Origin: UBA5359 sp002410925 [NCBI: bacterium UBP13_UBA5359]
GTDB lineage: Bacteria > UBP13 > UBA5359
Length of the DNA stretch: 64,000 bases
Assembly (NCBI GenBank): GCA_002410925.1
Contig: DHPR01000033.1
Coordinates: 435,904 to 499,903 of the forward strand
Direction: 5' to 3'
Part shown: positions 25,214-33,734 of the stretch, in pieces
How positions within the stretch are numbered: the first letter of the stretch is position 1
How the letters are laid out: every line of letters begins with the position of its first letter
The notes under the pieces: model-generated
What the model was told of the DNA's origin: nothing
Seen by the model: the letters and a program-made list of their open reading frames with translations, nothing else
Databases searched by the model: none
Made by a program: the position numbers and the translations under genes

Positions 25214-25778
25214 ATTCCTCCGTAATGCTGGGCGCTTCCAGCGTAATCTCCGCCGCTATGAAGTAGTGCGGCCAGCTCTCGGCCGGGTTCTCCGAGCTTC
25301 TCCAGGCAAATGGCGGCTTGATCCGGAAGTGGCCACCGTCCAGGAAGCGCTGCTGCAGAAAGCTGCGGCGCAGGATAGCGACCAAATCCGTAGCCTGCTG
25401 ATAATCCTCCGCCTCCTCCATATAGACAGCAATCACGATATCCAGCTTGAGATCGTAACTCGGACCGCTCTCCGTATCCTCCTCCGTCCGATCGTTACCG
25501 TCCGTCAGACGCACCAGGATACAGGGTATATCCTGTTGATCCTCCTCCCGGTTGACGCTGGGATCCAAAAAGCCCTTCCTGATGCGCTCCGTATCCAGCG
25601 GCACCAGAAGAGCCGGGCCGCCCTCGGGGTTGGCCGCCTTGAGCATCGGCCAGGCCGTACTCCCGCCTTCCAGCAGCACCCGGACAGCGGTCTCGATGCG
25701 TCGCAAAACCGCTTCCACCGCCAGGTTTTCATGTGCTCCGGCATAGTGCGGTCCGGGATATGTCGTAAGATTGTTCAA
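25173..25778 (-). CDS. Putative tail terminator / head-tail joining protein
   Basis: The 201-residue protein has an N-terminal helix RRIETAVRVLLEGG, a middle with LDIVIAVYMEEAEDYQQATDLVAILRR and a C-terminal beta part. This composition resembles tail terminators, which are poorly conserved. The position between the gpZ-like protein and the sheath supports it. TTG start at 25778 with AAGGTGAG. Confidence 0.55.
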   Translation of the reverse strand: MNNLTTYPGPHYAGAHENLAVEAVLRRIETAVRVLLEGGSTAWPMLKAANPEGGPALLVPLDTERIRKGFLDPSVNREEDQQDIPCILVRLTDGNDRTEEDTESGPSYDLKLDIVIAVYMEEAEDYQQATDLVAILRRSFLQQRFLDGGHFRIKPPFAWRSSENPAESWPHYFIAAEITLEAPSITEEYDEHGQTYNDNKW

Positions 25779-26368
25779 AATATGCTCACCTTTCCGCGGC
25801 CGGAGCCGTGACCCTGCAGGATACGGTCGATCTCATGCGCCATGTTTTTATTGAGCCGCTCCTGTGCCTGGCGTTGAATCTTGGCATCCACTTCATCGCT
25901 GGCCAGCATCTGCACCACCGCCGGACCGAAGTGTTTCTTAATGGGCAGGCGGTCCTTGCCTTTACGTGTAAAGACCTGCACTCCCCCGCCAACGGTGGCG
26001 ATAAAGCCGTGCTGCATTCGTCCGCCTTCATTCTTTTTGACAGTGACCTTCAGACCCTTCTTGGGCCTGACCCCGATGGTGCGCTTGGGCGTAACCCGAA
26101 ACTTTGACAGGGATATCTTGTCGTAAGTCCCTTTGAGTTCGGCCACCAGCTTTGTCTTGGTGGCTTTGGTGGTTTTCAGCACACGCAGGACATCTTTGTG
26201 CTGGATGATATAGCTATTGCGAACCTCTTTTGCGGCATCGCTCTTTAATCCTGTAAGCGTCCTGTTCAATGCGGATGCCATGGCTCTGCCGGCCCCGTTC
26301 TTGATATGCGACAGTTCACTCAAAGCCCGTCGCATTTGCCGTTCATCAGCAACTATGCTTATCTTCAC
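25775..26368 (-). CDS. Minor tail protein Z-like
   Basis: The 197-residue, very basic protein has the pattern AMASALNRTLTGLKSDAAKEVR, HKDVLRVLKTTKAT and ISLSKFRVTPKR, as in the prophage minor tail protein Z (GPZ) family. It participates in tail completion or head-tail joining. GTG start at 26368 with GAGAAGG. Confidence 0.8.
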   Translation of the reverse strand: MKISIVADERQMRRALSELSHIKNGAGRAMASALNRTLTGLKSDAAKEVRNSYIIQHKDVLRVLKTTKATKTKLVAELKGTYDKISLSKFRVTPKRTIGVRPKKGLKVTVKKNEGGRMQHGFIATVGGGVQVFTRKGKDRLPIKKHFGPAVVQMLASDEVDAKIQRQAQERLNKNMAHEIDRILQGHGSGRGKVSIF

Positions 26369-26691
26369 GAAGATACCTTCTCCAGAGTCAGCACCAGCAT
26401 GCCCGCCTCGAGGGCCGTATCCAGCACCCGGTAAGACACACCATTGACGGAGATCTCCTTGCCGGCCTTTGGCCGGAACGGAATATCCGCCTGCGCCAGG
26501 TAGAGCTTGGAGGTATAGACCACCGTCCCGTCCGGGAAGGACAGCGCCTGTTTGTCGCTGCTGTCCTCATCCAGAACGGCCGGCACGGTGACCGGGGCTT
26601 CCCCGGCCACCGATATCAGCATATCCTCGGCAAACTCCTGAACGTTCAGAAACACTCCGGCGTCTGCCGCTACCTGATCCTTGAAGCCCAT
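26365..26691 (-). CDS. Head-tail connector / attachment protein
   Basis: The 108-residue protein, with VFLNVQEFAEDMLI, LDEDSSDKQAL and ISVNGVSYRVLDTALEAGMLVLTLEK, fits small head-tail attachment (lambda FII-like or Phage_attach) proteins in length and position between capsid and tail genes. ATG after GGAGTGAC. Confidence 0.7.
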   Translation of the reverse strand: MGFKDQVAADAGVFLNVQEFAEDMLISVAGEAPVTVPAVLDEDSSDKQALSFPDGTVVYTSKLYLAQADIPFRPKAGKEISVNGVSYRVLDTALEAGMLVLTLEKVSS

Positions 26692-26692
26692 G

Positions 26693-27064
26693 TCACTCCT
26701 CCGCCGTGCCGCCTACCAGAGAAGGATCGATGCCCTCGGGCAGATCGATGTCCGCTCCCTTGGGGACAGGCTTCGGCGCCGTCTTTGTTTTGCTCTTGCC
26801 GGCAGGCTTCTTTGCAGCAGGTTTCTTCTTCCCCGGCGCCGCCTTCTCTACAGGAGCCGCTTTCCTTTCAGTCACCGCAGCCTCAGCCTTTACAGTCTCC
26901 GCCACAGTGCCCTCCGGATCAGCACCGCTCTCTTCGCTCATCCTCAGGATGGCCCCTTTGCGCAGCAGATAATCCTCATGCCAGTCCGCGGGCAATCTCT
27001 CCAGGATGGTTCCGGGGTGGATTATCTCCACCCCGGACCGTATCTTGGTCAGCACCTTATACAT
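26693..27064 (-). CDS. Hypothetical head protein with a Lys/Ala/Pro tail
   Basis: The 123-residue protein has an N-terminal ~45 residues that look folded (KVLTKIRSGVEIIHPGTILERLPADWHEDYLLRKGA). A low-complexity segment follows (EAAVTERKAAPVEKAAPGKKKPAAKK), histone-H1-like, and an acidic end. The position is that of small capsid-proximal connectors. The ATG at 27064 is chosen over the longer frame, which would overlap the capsid gene. Confidence 0.65.
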   Translation of the reverse strand: MYKVLTKIRSGVEIIHPGTILERLPADWHEDYLLRKGAILRMSEESGADPEGTVAETVKAEAAVTERKAAPVEKAAPGKKKPAAKKPAGKSKTKTAPKPVPKGADIDLPEGIDPSLVGGTAEE

Positions 27065-27074
27065 GGCACACCCC

Positions 27075-28091
27075 CTATTCCAGGACGGTGGCGACGCCCC
27101 AGGAGTCGACATCCCTCAGGATCGGCAGCGGCCGGCTCTGCAGCTCGAAGTATTCTGCGTTGGATTTGGGATCCTCGAAGAAGCGAGGATAACGGTCCAC
27201 GCGGAAGCTGGCCTTCTTGACGGCGTCGTAGCAGGCGCCGTAATACATCTGGTAGCTGTTGCGCTCGGCACTGGGGAAGATGACCAGCTTCTTGGCCGGC
27301 ACGTAAGCCGTGGCCGTGCCGTTCAGGTCATAAGTGGCGCTGTAGACGTAGAGCCACATATCGATGCGCGGGATATATCCCACGGATACGACTTCCCCGT
27401 TGGCGGTCATCTGCGGCTGCAGAGTGCCGGGCAGGATGTTGCGCTTGTCATACTCCGCCTGCACGGATGCACTGGCCATAAAGGCAGCATAGACGTCGGC
27501 AGGCATAACGCAGGTATCGGGCATAACGCCATGAGATCCCACGTCCAGCTTCCAGGCGGCCAGATCATCGATCGGCTTGGCGGTGGCATCCGCCCAGTCG
27601 GGGTCGGCCGTATAGGTGTTGGTGAAGGAGAGGTCCAGCTCGTCGGCATAGCCATCGCCGGTCAGCGTCAGCTTGCCGGTAAAGAGCTGCTGGGCTACCA
27701 TATACTCCTCCAGGCGGTCATGCATCTGGGTGAACTCATCCACCTTCAGCGCCAGATAAGCAGCCCGCCTGTCCTGGATGCCCATGCCGTTGTAATCCGG
27801 CTCCCCGGGCAGCCTCTTCTCCAGGTCTTCCTCGGTGACGATGTCACGCGGGGCCACCAGGGGAGTGGTGAAGTCCGTGCTGTCCCAGGCGGTCTTCTCC
27901 ACCACCTTGCCGCCGATGCGCCGGGCCACTATGGGGGCCAGCTTGCGGCCACCCTTGTACATATCCACAGTGCACTTGGCAGTGTCGCTGAAGATAGCCG
28001 AGCGGCCGCCAAAGAGCAAATTCCTCAGGAACCTGGGAGCCCTGGGGATGATCCTCACCGCCGCCAACATCATCTTGGTATATTCGTCCAT
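27075..28091 (-). CDS. Major capsid protein (lambda gpE family)
   Basis: The 338-residue protein has the Phage_cap_E pattern: MYKGGRKLAPIVARRIGGKVVE, PLVAPRDIVTEEDLEKRLPGE, the long helix YLALKVDEFTQMHDRLEEYM and a C-terminal FRVDRYPRFFEDPKSNAEYFELQSRPLPIL. HK97-fold shell protein. It follows the decoration protein as in lambda (D then E). Confidence 0.93.
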   Translation of the reverse strand: MDEYTKMMLAAVRIIPRAPRFLRNLLFGGRSAIFSDTAKCTVDMYKGGRKLAPIVARRIGGKVVEKTAWDSTDFTTPLVAPRDIVTEEDLEKRLPGEPDYNGMGIQDRRAAYLALKVDEFTQMHDRLEEYMVAQQLFTGKLTLTGDGYADELDLSFTNTYTADPDWADATAKPIDDLAAWKLDVGSHGVMPDTCVMPADVYAAFMASASVQAEYDKRNILPGTLQPQMTANGEVVSVGYIPRIDMWLYVYSATYDLNGTATAYVPAKKLVIFPSAERNSYQMYYGACYDAVKKASFRVDRYPRFFEDPKSNAEYFELQSRPLPILRDVDSWGVATVLE

Positions 28092-28134
28092 ATTACACCT
28101 CGCTTAAAATATAGATACTCCGGTATCTACCGGG

Positions 28135-28788
28135 TTACGCCAGGGTCTTGGGATAGATGCCTACAGCCTCAAGGGCCGCCTGCACGTCAGCCAGGACGGT
28201 GCCGGCATCGTAGCTGAAGGCGCCGCTGTTGGGCTCGCCGTGCACCAGGGCCACGCCGGTGGCATTGGCATCGTTGGCCACTGTTACGGCAGCCGCCAGA
28301 ACGGCACAGGCAACGGCCCCACCATCAATGTCGGTCTTGTTGACGCGCTTGTAGTAGCCGCTGCCGGCCGCTACGGTGATGGTGAACGTATCATCCACAG
28401 CGCTGGGGGTAAGCCCTGCCGTCAGGGTAAAGATCACCGGTCCGGCATAGGCAGTGCCCTCGGCTGCGTTGGGCAGCGCCAGGCCGTCAGGGTCTATCAC
28501 CCTGTAAACAGCCGCGGCAACCGGATCGGCCGTGGCGGCCGTAATGCAGGTGACCGTGTAGACGCCCACCTTGCCGGCCGCACCGCGGCTGACAGTGCCG
28601 ATGGTGGCATTGCCGGTATTGGTGGCCGTACGGGCCCCGGTGGCCGCACCCTTGGTCACCTTGGCCAGAACGGCACCCTTGGCCAGGGCGCCCTCACCGG
28701 CCAGCAAGGTTACCGGCCTGTAAACCTGCGGATGCTCCCCGGCCAGAAACTTATCCGGGGTATAGCTGGTAGTAGAAGCCAAACTCAT
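28135..28788 (-). CDS. Head decoration protein (lambda gpD-like)
   Basis: The 217-residue protein starts SLASTTSYTPDKFLAGEHPQVYRPVTLLAG, the head decoration protein D signature; the rest is Ala/Val/Thr-rich beta structure. It stabilises the expanded capsid. The ATG at 28788 has GAGAGGTG upstream. Confidence 0.88.
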   Translation of the reverse strand: MSLASTTSYTPDKFLAGEHPQVYRPVTLLAGEGALAKGAVLAKVTKGAATGARTATNTGNATIGTVSRGAAGKVGVYTVTCITAATADPVAAAVYRVIDPDGLALPNAAEGTAYAGPVIFTLTAGLTPSAVDDTFTITVAAGSGYYKRVNKTDIDGGAVACAVLAAAVTVANDANATGVALVHGEPNSGAFSYDAGTVLADVQAALEAVGIYPKTLA

Positions 28789-28818
28789 GAAAAACACCTC
28801 TCTTTATTTATCGGTCTG

Positions 28819-28838
28819 ATTATTCCACGTGGAATAAC
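28819..28838. repeat. Dispersed prophage palindrome, copy 3 (perfect)
   Basis: The core TTATTCCACGTGGAATAA (28820-28837) is a perfect 18-bp palindrome between the protease and decoration genes. It is the best copy of the four-member family and could be a protein-binding site. Confidence 0.6.
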
Positions 28839-28845
28839 GCTGTTC

Positions 28846-29367
28846 TTAATCCTTCTCGTTGACGGCACTGCGCCCGGCAACCAGAGCCTTGGCATAGCCG
28901 GCCACGCTGGCCAGGAAGCCGGAGGTCTCCGCTCCGCCTGCAACACCTGCCGACGCTTCGACGCTGCCAAGGGCAGCAGCATCCTGACGCCTGGCAGTCA
29001 GCGCATCATGGCTGCGCACGTCCTTACTGTTCAGGATCTGCAGAGCCGTATCGGCCGGGCTCTGGCCGCTCTCGATGGCCGCGGCTATGACGGCCTCCGC
29101 TCCCGGACGGGCCAGCGACTGTATCTCTTTGATGCGCAGCCTCTCCGCCTTGACGGCATCCTGGACGGGATCCCCGGCAGGAGTATCCTCCGGATGCTCT
29201 GCTGCAGGCCCTGCAGCCGGTTCTTCCGCGGCAGCCTCAACCGGCGCTTCTTCCGCCGCAGCCGCTGTGCCTTCGGCGGCAGCCGCTTCCGGCTCCTCCT
29301 CCACAGCGGCCCCTTCATCCTGAAGGGCTGCTACCACTTCGCTGGTGGCATTGTTCTCAGGTGTCAT
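28846..29367 (-). CDS. Nested scaffold protein from an internal start (lambda Nu3-like)
   Basis: In frame inside the protease gene, AGGAGGTGA (29373-29381 region) stands 8 bases before ATG at 29367, an excellent ribosome binding site in the middle of a coding region. Translation from there gives 173 residues starting MTPENNATSEVVAAL, exactly the scaffold part. Lambda C/Nu3 uses the same arrangement. The product is inferred. Confidence 0.65.
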   Translation of the reverse strand: MTPENNATSEVVAALQDEGAAVEEEPEAAAAEGTAAAAEEAPVEAAAEEPAAGPAAEHPEDTPAGDPVQDAVKAERLRIKEIQSLARPGAEAVIAAAIESGQSPADTALQILNSKDVRSHDALTARRQDAAALGSVEASAGVAGGAETSGFLASVAGYAKALVAGRSAVNEKD

Positions 29368-30051
29368 TTCATTCACCTCCTCGCTGACGGCAAACAATGC
29401 CGCCGGAATACTCCGTATCTTCGACAAATCAAAGCTGGTCCCGTTGACGACGAGAGACCCGCCGCCTATGCTGGCGGCCACTCTGACGGCCCCCTCAACC
29501 TCATCGGCAAAGCCCTTCTCCACCGCCTCGGCAGCCATCATCCAGGTCTCGTCGTCCATCAGGTCGGAGAGTTCATCACGGCTTAAGCCGCTGCGCGTCA
29601 TATAGGCGGCTATAATGGTCTCCTTCACCTGGTCCAGCATCTCCGCCGTCTTGCGCATGTCCTCCGAGTTACCCGCCGCCATGGTCCAGGGATTGTGGAT
29701 CATCATCATGGCATTGGATGGCATGACGATCCGGTCCCCTGCCATGGCCACGATAGTGGCCGCGCTGGCCGCTATGCCGTCTATGCGAACCACTATCTCA
29801 GCCGCATGCTGCTTCAGGATATTGAAAATGGCATGAGCCGCAAAGACATCTCCGCCATAACTGTTGATGCGCACCGTTACCCGGGAGACGTTCCCCAGGG
29901 CCTTCAGGTCGTTCATCAGCGTCTTGGGCGACACCTCATCATCCCAGTAGGCGGAATCGGCTATGTAGCCGTAGAACATGATCTCCCCTTCGGGATCCCC
30001 GCTTGCGTTCTTGACCGCCTTCACATTCCAGAATCTTTTCATATCATCCAT
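28846..30051 (-). CDS. Head maturation protease (ClpP-like) with C-terminal scaffold
   Basis: The protein has 401 residues. The N-terminal ~200 residues form a ClpP-type fold: VRINSYGGDVFAAHAI, catalytic Ser in GIAASAATIVAMAG, catalytic His in MMMIHNPW, and an Asp further on. The C-terminal half is Glu/Ala-rich and helical, typical of an internal capsid scaffold. It cleaves head proteins during prohead maturation. The ATG at 30051 overlaps the portal stop by 8 bp. The frame upstream of it lies in the portal gene. Confidence 0.9.
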   Translation of the reverse strand: MDDMKRFWNVKAVKNASGDPEGEIMFYGYIADSAYWDDEVSPKTLMNDLKALGNVSRVTVRINSYGGDVFAAHAIFNILKQHAAEIVVRIDGIAASAATIVAMAGDRIVMPSNAMMMIHNPWTMAAGNSEDMRKTAEMLDQVKETIIAAYMTRSGLSRDELSDLMDDETWMMAAEAVEKGFADEVEGAVRVAASIGGGSLVVNGTSFDLSKIRSIPAALFAVSEEVNEMTPENNATSEVVAALQDEGAAVEEEPEAAAAEGTAAAAEEAPVEAAAEEPAAGPAAEHPEDTPAGDPVQDAVKAERLRIKEIQSLARPGAEAVIAAAIESGQSPADTALQILNSKDVRSHDALTARRQDAAALGSVEASAGVAGGAETSGFLASVAGYAKALVAGRSAVNEKD

Positions 30052-31618
30052 TACCTGCACCTCCCGCAGCCGGCGTTCTTGCCGACAGATCGTTCGTGCG
30101 CCGCTCCTCAGCAAAGCGCCTGTCCATATTGCTGTCCCAGTCCATGCCGGTAAGCTCGGCCGTCTCACGCTCCCTGGTGGAAAAGCCTTCCTCAACCCTT
30201 ACCTTGGCCGCCGTAACTTCCTTCACCGGGTCCACCTGGCCGGCGCTCGGCCCATGCCAGTCGGCCCTCTGCCAGGCCGCCCGGATAACAGGATCGTCAA
30301 AGTATCCGGGGGCATCGATGCGACCCATCAGTATGGCATCGGTCAGCCACTCGCAGTAGACAGGGTTGGCAAAATCATCGGCCGTCCAACGGCGCCACAT
30401 CCGAAAGTAAGCCCACGCCTGCAGCAGGGCCGCCCGGCTGGCGGAATAGCTGGAATTGTAGCTGTTTACCATCACCTCATAGGGTATGTTCAAGGCCGCG
30501 CCGATGCTCTGCAGCACCGCCCGCACGAAGCCCTCAAAGGCCGTGTTGGGCCTGCCGGGATTGGCGACGCTTATATCCTCGTTCTCTCCAAGGCCAATAA
30601 CCGCCCCGCCGCCCAGCTCATAGGTGTTGGGGTTGTCCTCGTCTACCTGGTGCTCTATGGGGACCGTCTCGCCCAATGGGTTGTCCGGAGTAGTAGACTT
30701 AACAAAGACGGTAAACATGCCGGCGACTACCGCGGCCAGCAGCTCCGCCTCGTTGTAGCGGTCCAGCTGCTTTAGCATCTCCACCACCGGGGCCAGGAAG
30801 GGCACGCCGTGATACTGCTCGGCCCGCTCATGCACCACCAGGTGCAGGATATTGCGCCGGCCGGTATCACCGATAGGAGCAATCCTTGCCCATACGTTAC
30901 GGCTCTTGCCGATTGGCGCCATGCTGGCCGGGTGCCACCTGGCCACATGATAGGCCAGCACCTGCCCGTCATCCCCTATCTCGATACCACGGTCAAGGAT
31001 ACGGCCATTGAAAGTTGCGCCACCCAGAGCCAGATTCTGAACTCCTGCCGTATTGGGATCGCATACCCTGTCTGCCTCCAGCAGCCGCACCTTCATGGGA
31101 TACAGCTCCCCGGGCCGGTCGATATACGGCAGCAGGGCGAATGCCTCACCGTTTTGCAGCCAGGACAACAGCGCCACCTGCTGCAGCTCGGCAAAGGTAT
31201 TCAACCCTGCGGCATCGCAACTGGTCGTTCCCGCCCATAGCGCCCATTCCCTGTTGACCCGCCGTGTCCAGTCCGATACCGTCTTGCGGTCCAGCCCCAG
31301 CAGATCGGCGTCAGGGTTTGGCCGCAGCACCAGACCGGTGCCGATGGCGTTGATCATAATGCGGCTGATCGGCGCCCGACCAAGGGGCGCGTTCATGTAG
31401 AGGTCGCGACACCGCTGGCGCAGGGTATAGAGATTATCGCTTATATCTTCCCTGGCGCTGCCGCTGGAGGACCTCCACCCCTTGCTCCATTGCTTGCTGG
31501 TATTGGCCCCGCCTCCGGAGTAGCCGGAGTTGAGGATCTGAATCCTCCTGCGGTCCACCAGCCGCCGAAAGCCGGCCTTGGGAGACATGGCCGATATGGC
31601 TCTGTCAATCACATTCAT
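30044..31618 (-). CDS. Portal protein (lambda gpB family)
   Basis: The 524-residue protein starts MNVIDRAISAMSPKAGFRRLVDRRR. It contains LYTLRQRCRDLYMNAPLGRAPISRIMINAIGTGLVL, the conserved middle LLEADRVCDPNT and the C-terminal wing with EVMVNSYNSSYSASRAALLQAW. This is the pattern of the Phage_portal_2 family. It forms the dodecameric channel for DNA packaging. ATG at 31618 shares its base with the stop of the upstream gene. Confidence 0.95.
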   Translation of the reverse strand: MNVIDRAISAMSPKAGFRRLVDRRRIQILNSGYSGGGANTSKQWSKGWRSSSGSAREDISDNLYTLRQRCRDLYMNAPLGRAPISRIMINAIGTGLVLRPNPDADLLGLDRKTVSDWTRRVNREWALWAGTTSCDAAGLNTFAELQQVALLSWLQNGEAFALLPYIDRPGELYPMKVRLLEADRVCDPNTAGVQNLALGGATFNGRILDRGIEIGDDGQVLAYHVARWHPASMAPIGKSRNVWARIAPIGDTGRRNILHLVVHERAEQYHGVPFLAPVVEMLKQLDRYNEAELLAAVVAGMFTVFVKSTTPDNPLGETVPIEHQVDEDNPNTYELGGGAVIGLGENEDISVANPGRPNTAFEGFVRAVLQSIGAALNIPYEVMVNSYNSSYSASRAALLQAWAYFRMWRRWTADDFANPVYCEWLTDAILMGRIDAPGYFDDPVIRAAWQRADWHGPSAGQVDPVKEVTAAKVRVEEGFSTRERETAELTGMDWDSNMDRRFAEERRTNDLSARTPAAGGAGNG

Positions 31619-31860
31619 TACAGATCCCTCGGAATGACGCGCATCACTCTGGCGCCACGTCTGTTGATGCCGGAAGCCGCAGCCGCCAGCTCCTCCACGC
31701 GACGCTCCCAATAGGCGATCATATTCCTGATCTCGGTAGCGTTCTCGCGAGTAAGCTGCCTGGTGCCGATGCGGTAGCTGTTGCCGCTGGCCGCTGCCTC
31801 GCTGGCCGCTATCCAGGCATCGAGGTTTCTCTGTGCTATATCAAGAGTAACTCCGCTCAC
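31618..31860 (-). CDS. Small DUF6148/gpW-like head protein
   Basis: The 80-residue, two-helix protein (LDIAQRNLDAWIAASEAAASGNSYRIGTRQLTREN; MIAYWERRVEELAAAA) is always found between large terminase and portal in lambda-type heads, and looks like a gpW-type connector. It overlaps both neighbours by 1 to 4 bp. Confidence 0.8.
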   Translation of the reverse strand: MSGVTLDIAQRNLDAWIAASEAAASGNSYRIGTRQLTRENATEIRNMIAYWERRVEELAAAASGINRRGARVMRVIPRDL

Positions 31861-33734
31861 ACCTTCACCCCTTTACTCAGCACCCGGCGGCGCTTCGGTG
31901 CATCCGGCGTCTGTCCGCCGTTCGTCCCGGCCGCCATCCGGGTATTGGCCGCCGCCCGCTTCATCCAGTCAGGCCCCAGTATCTTCAGCGCCGCCAGCGA
32001 ATACACCCGGCAATCAAGCGCCTCGTTCCTGGCATGGCTGGTTTTTTTCAGCCACACATGATAAAGCTGGCCCCCGCGCTTGCGCTCGACGCGCTTCTCG
32101 GAGGTCAGCCCCTTGAAGTAATCCGTGCCATAGCCCCGCATCCTGCCGTCAGCCATCTCCGTATCCCGGGGCCAATGGCAGTAAAGCGGCCCTTCATGCT
32201 CCGTCGACAGGCAGGATAACAGGGCATCCTTCGCTTGGTCAGCCCCCACCGGGAAGACAGGAACGTTCCGGGCCTTACCCTGGCGCCTGGCGGCATCCAC
32301 TATGGGGTGCCCCGGACCGCCCATGCCCTTGATGGCAAATATATACCGCGGCGTCCTTGGCCGCGTAAAAGCGTAAACCTCGCTGGTGGCAAAGCCTGAG
32401 TCCACCGCCGTGCAGGAGATCGGCAGCACCCTGCCGTCCTCGCGCTTGAAAGTGCCGGACAGGAACTCATCCAGGCTGCGCCACACCGCCGCCCTGTAAG
32501 GATCCCCATGCAGCACCGCATACATAATGCCCCAGCTCTGTGTGCCCTCTCCCCAGCCGACCACCTCAACTTCAAGGCGATCAGCCTGCACATCAACACC
32601 GGCCGTCAGCAGCAGGACATCGGCAGGAACGTCGGCATCGTAGTAATGGCGCCGCTGCTCCAGGACCTCCTCGCCCAGCTCCTCGCCTTCCTCTTTCCAG
32701 ACCTCGGCAAGGCGGGTGTTTATAAAGACCTTCAGGTTCTCAGGATCACCCTGAGCATCCTTCCACTCCTTAATGAGCGTCTCCCAGGGGATCCAGGGCG
32801 ATGCCATAGCGTTCAGGTGATAGCCTTTTACATCGGCGACATCGGCCTCCGCAACCCAGCGGCCTTCCCTGGCCTTCCACGCCAGTTCACTGTGCAGCGT
32901 GCCGCAGGCCTCGCAGGCCATTGACACCGTCTCAAAATCCAGCCGGCCCCACTCGTAAGTGTTCAGCTCACCGCATGACGGGCAGGGCACCATCCAGCGT
33001 TCCTTCGACGAGCGCTCATACTCTGCCGCCACAGTGCTGGTATCGTCCGTAGGCGTTGAGGTCAGCACCGTTTTTCTGTTCCAGAAGTTGCTCTGGCGCT
33101 TCTCCGCCAGTCCCAGCGGAGATCCTTCCTTGCCGGCCGTCTCCGGGTATCTGTCTATCTCATCGGCCAGCAGTGCCCTGGCCGGCCTCGCCGCCAGACC
33201 TACAGGAGAATTTGCCCCCACCATAACGACAAATCCTCCGGGGAAGTATTTCCGGAGGATTGTATTCTCGCTATCCTTGGCCTTTGCCGGCGGCATGATC
33301 TCCGCCAGCACCGGCACATCCCGCAGCATGGGATCCAAACGTTCCTTGCTATAGTCCCTGGCAAGCTGATCCGTCGGCTCCAGCACGATAATCGTCGAAG
33401 GGTCGTTATGGACCACATAGCCGATGATGTTCAAGATCATCTCCGTCTTGCCCACCTGGGCTGAGAACATCAGGACAATCTTCCGCACCAGCGGGTCCGT
33501 ATAAGCATCCATCGGCTCCCGAAGGTATGGCGTCCTGTCCGTACTCCACGGCCCGGGCTCGACGGACGTATCCGGCAGGATCCTGTAGCGGTCCGCCCAT
33601 TCCGATACCGTCAGCATCGGCGGCGGCGCCACCATGGCTGCCAGAGTATGGACCAGCTCCCGTGTATTCTCCGGGGCAGGCCCCTTATTTACCGATCCGC
33701 TGTCTGCGGGCAGATTTGATTTTCGCTCCATCAT
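31857..33734 (-). CDS. Terminase large subunit (GpA family)
   Basis: The protein has 625 residues. The ATPase part has a Walker-A-like SAQVGKTEM (residues ~91-99), LEPTDQLARDYSKERLDPML, the Walker B LLADEIDRYP and coupling STPTDDTS. A zinc ribbon follows (CPSC...CEAC), and the nuclease half has GVDVQADRLEVEVVGWG and TAVDSGFATSEVYAF. It cuts and translocates DNA at packaging; the GpA type is mostly cos-packaging. It overlaps the small subunit by 50 bp. Confidence 0.95.
   Translation of the reverse strand: MMERKSNLPADSGSVNKGPAPENTRELVHTLAAMVAPPPMLTVSEWADRYRILPDTSVEPGPWSTDRTPYLREPMDAYTDPLVRKIVLMFSAQVGKTEMILNIIGYVVHNDPSTIIVLEPTDQLARDYSKERLDPMLRDVPVLAEIMPPAKAKDSENTILRKYFPGGFVVMVGANSPVGLAARPARALLADEIDRYPETAGKEGSPLGLAEKRQSNFWNRKTVLTSTPTDDTSTVAAEYERSSKERWMVPCPSCGELNTYEWGRLDFETVSMACEACGTLHSELAWKAREGRWVAEADVADVKGYHLNAMASPWIPWETLIKEWKDAQGDPENLKVFINTRLAEVWKEEGEELGEEVLEQRRHYYDADVPADVLLLTAGVDVQADRLEVEVVGWGEGTQSWGIMYAVLHGDPYRAAVWRSLDEFLSGTFKREDGRVLPISCTAVDSGFATSEVYAFTRPRTPRYIFAIKGMGGPGHPIVDAARRQGKARNVPVFPVGADQAKDALLSCLSTEHEGPLYCHWPRDTEMADGRMRGYGTDYFKGLTSEKRVERKRGGQLYHVWLKKTSHARNEALDCRVYSLAALKILGPDWMKRAAANTRMAAGTNGGQTPDAPKRRRVLSKGVKV

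Noticed and set aside
28846-30051. Host ClpP protease
   Set aside because: The ClpP-like fold is followed by a scaffold-like tail and lies between portal and decoration genes, so it is a phage head protease.
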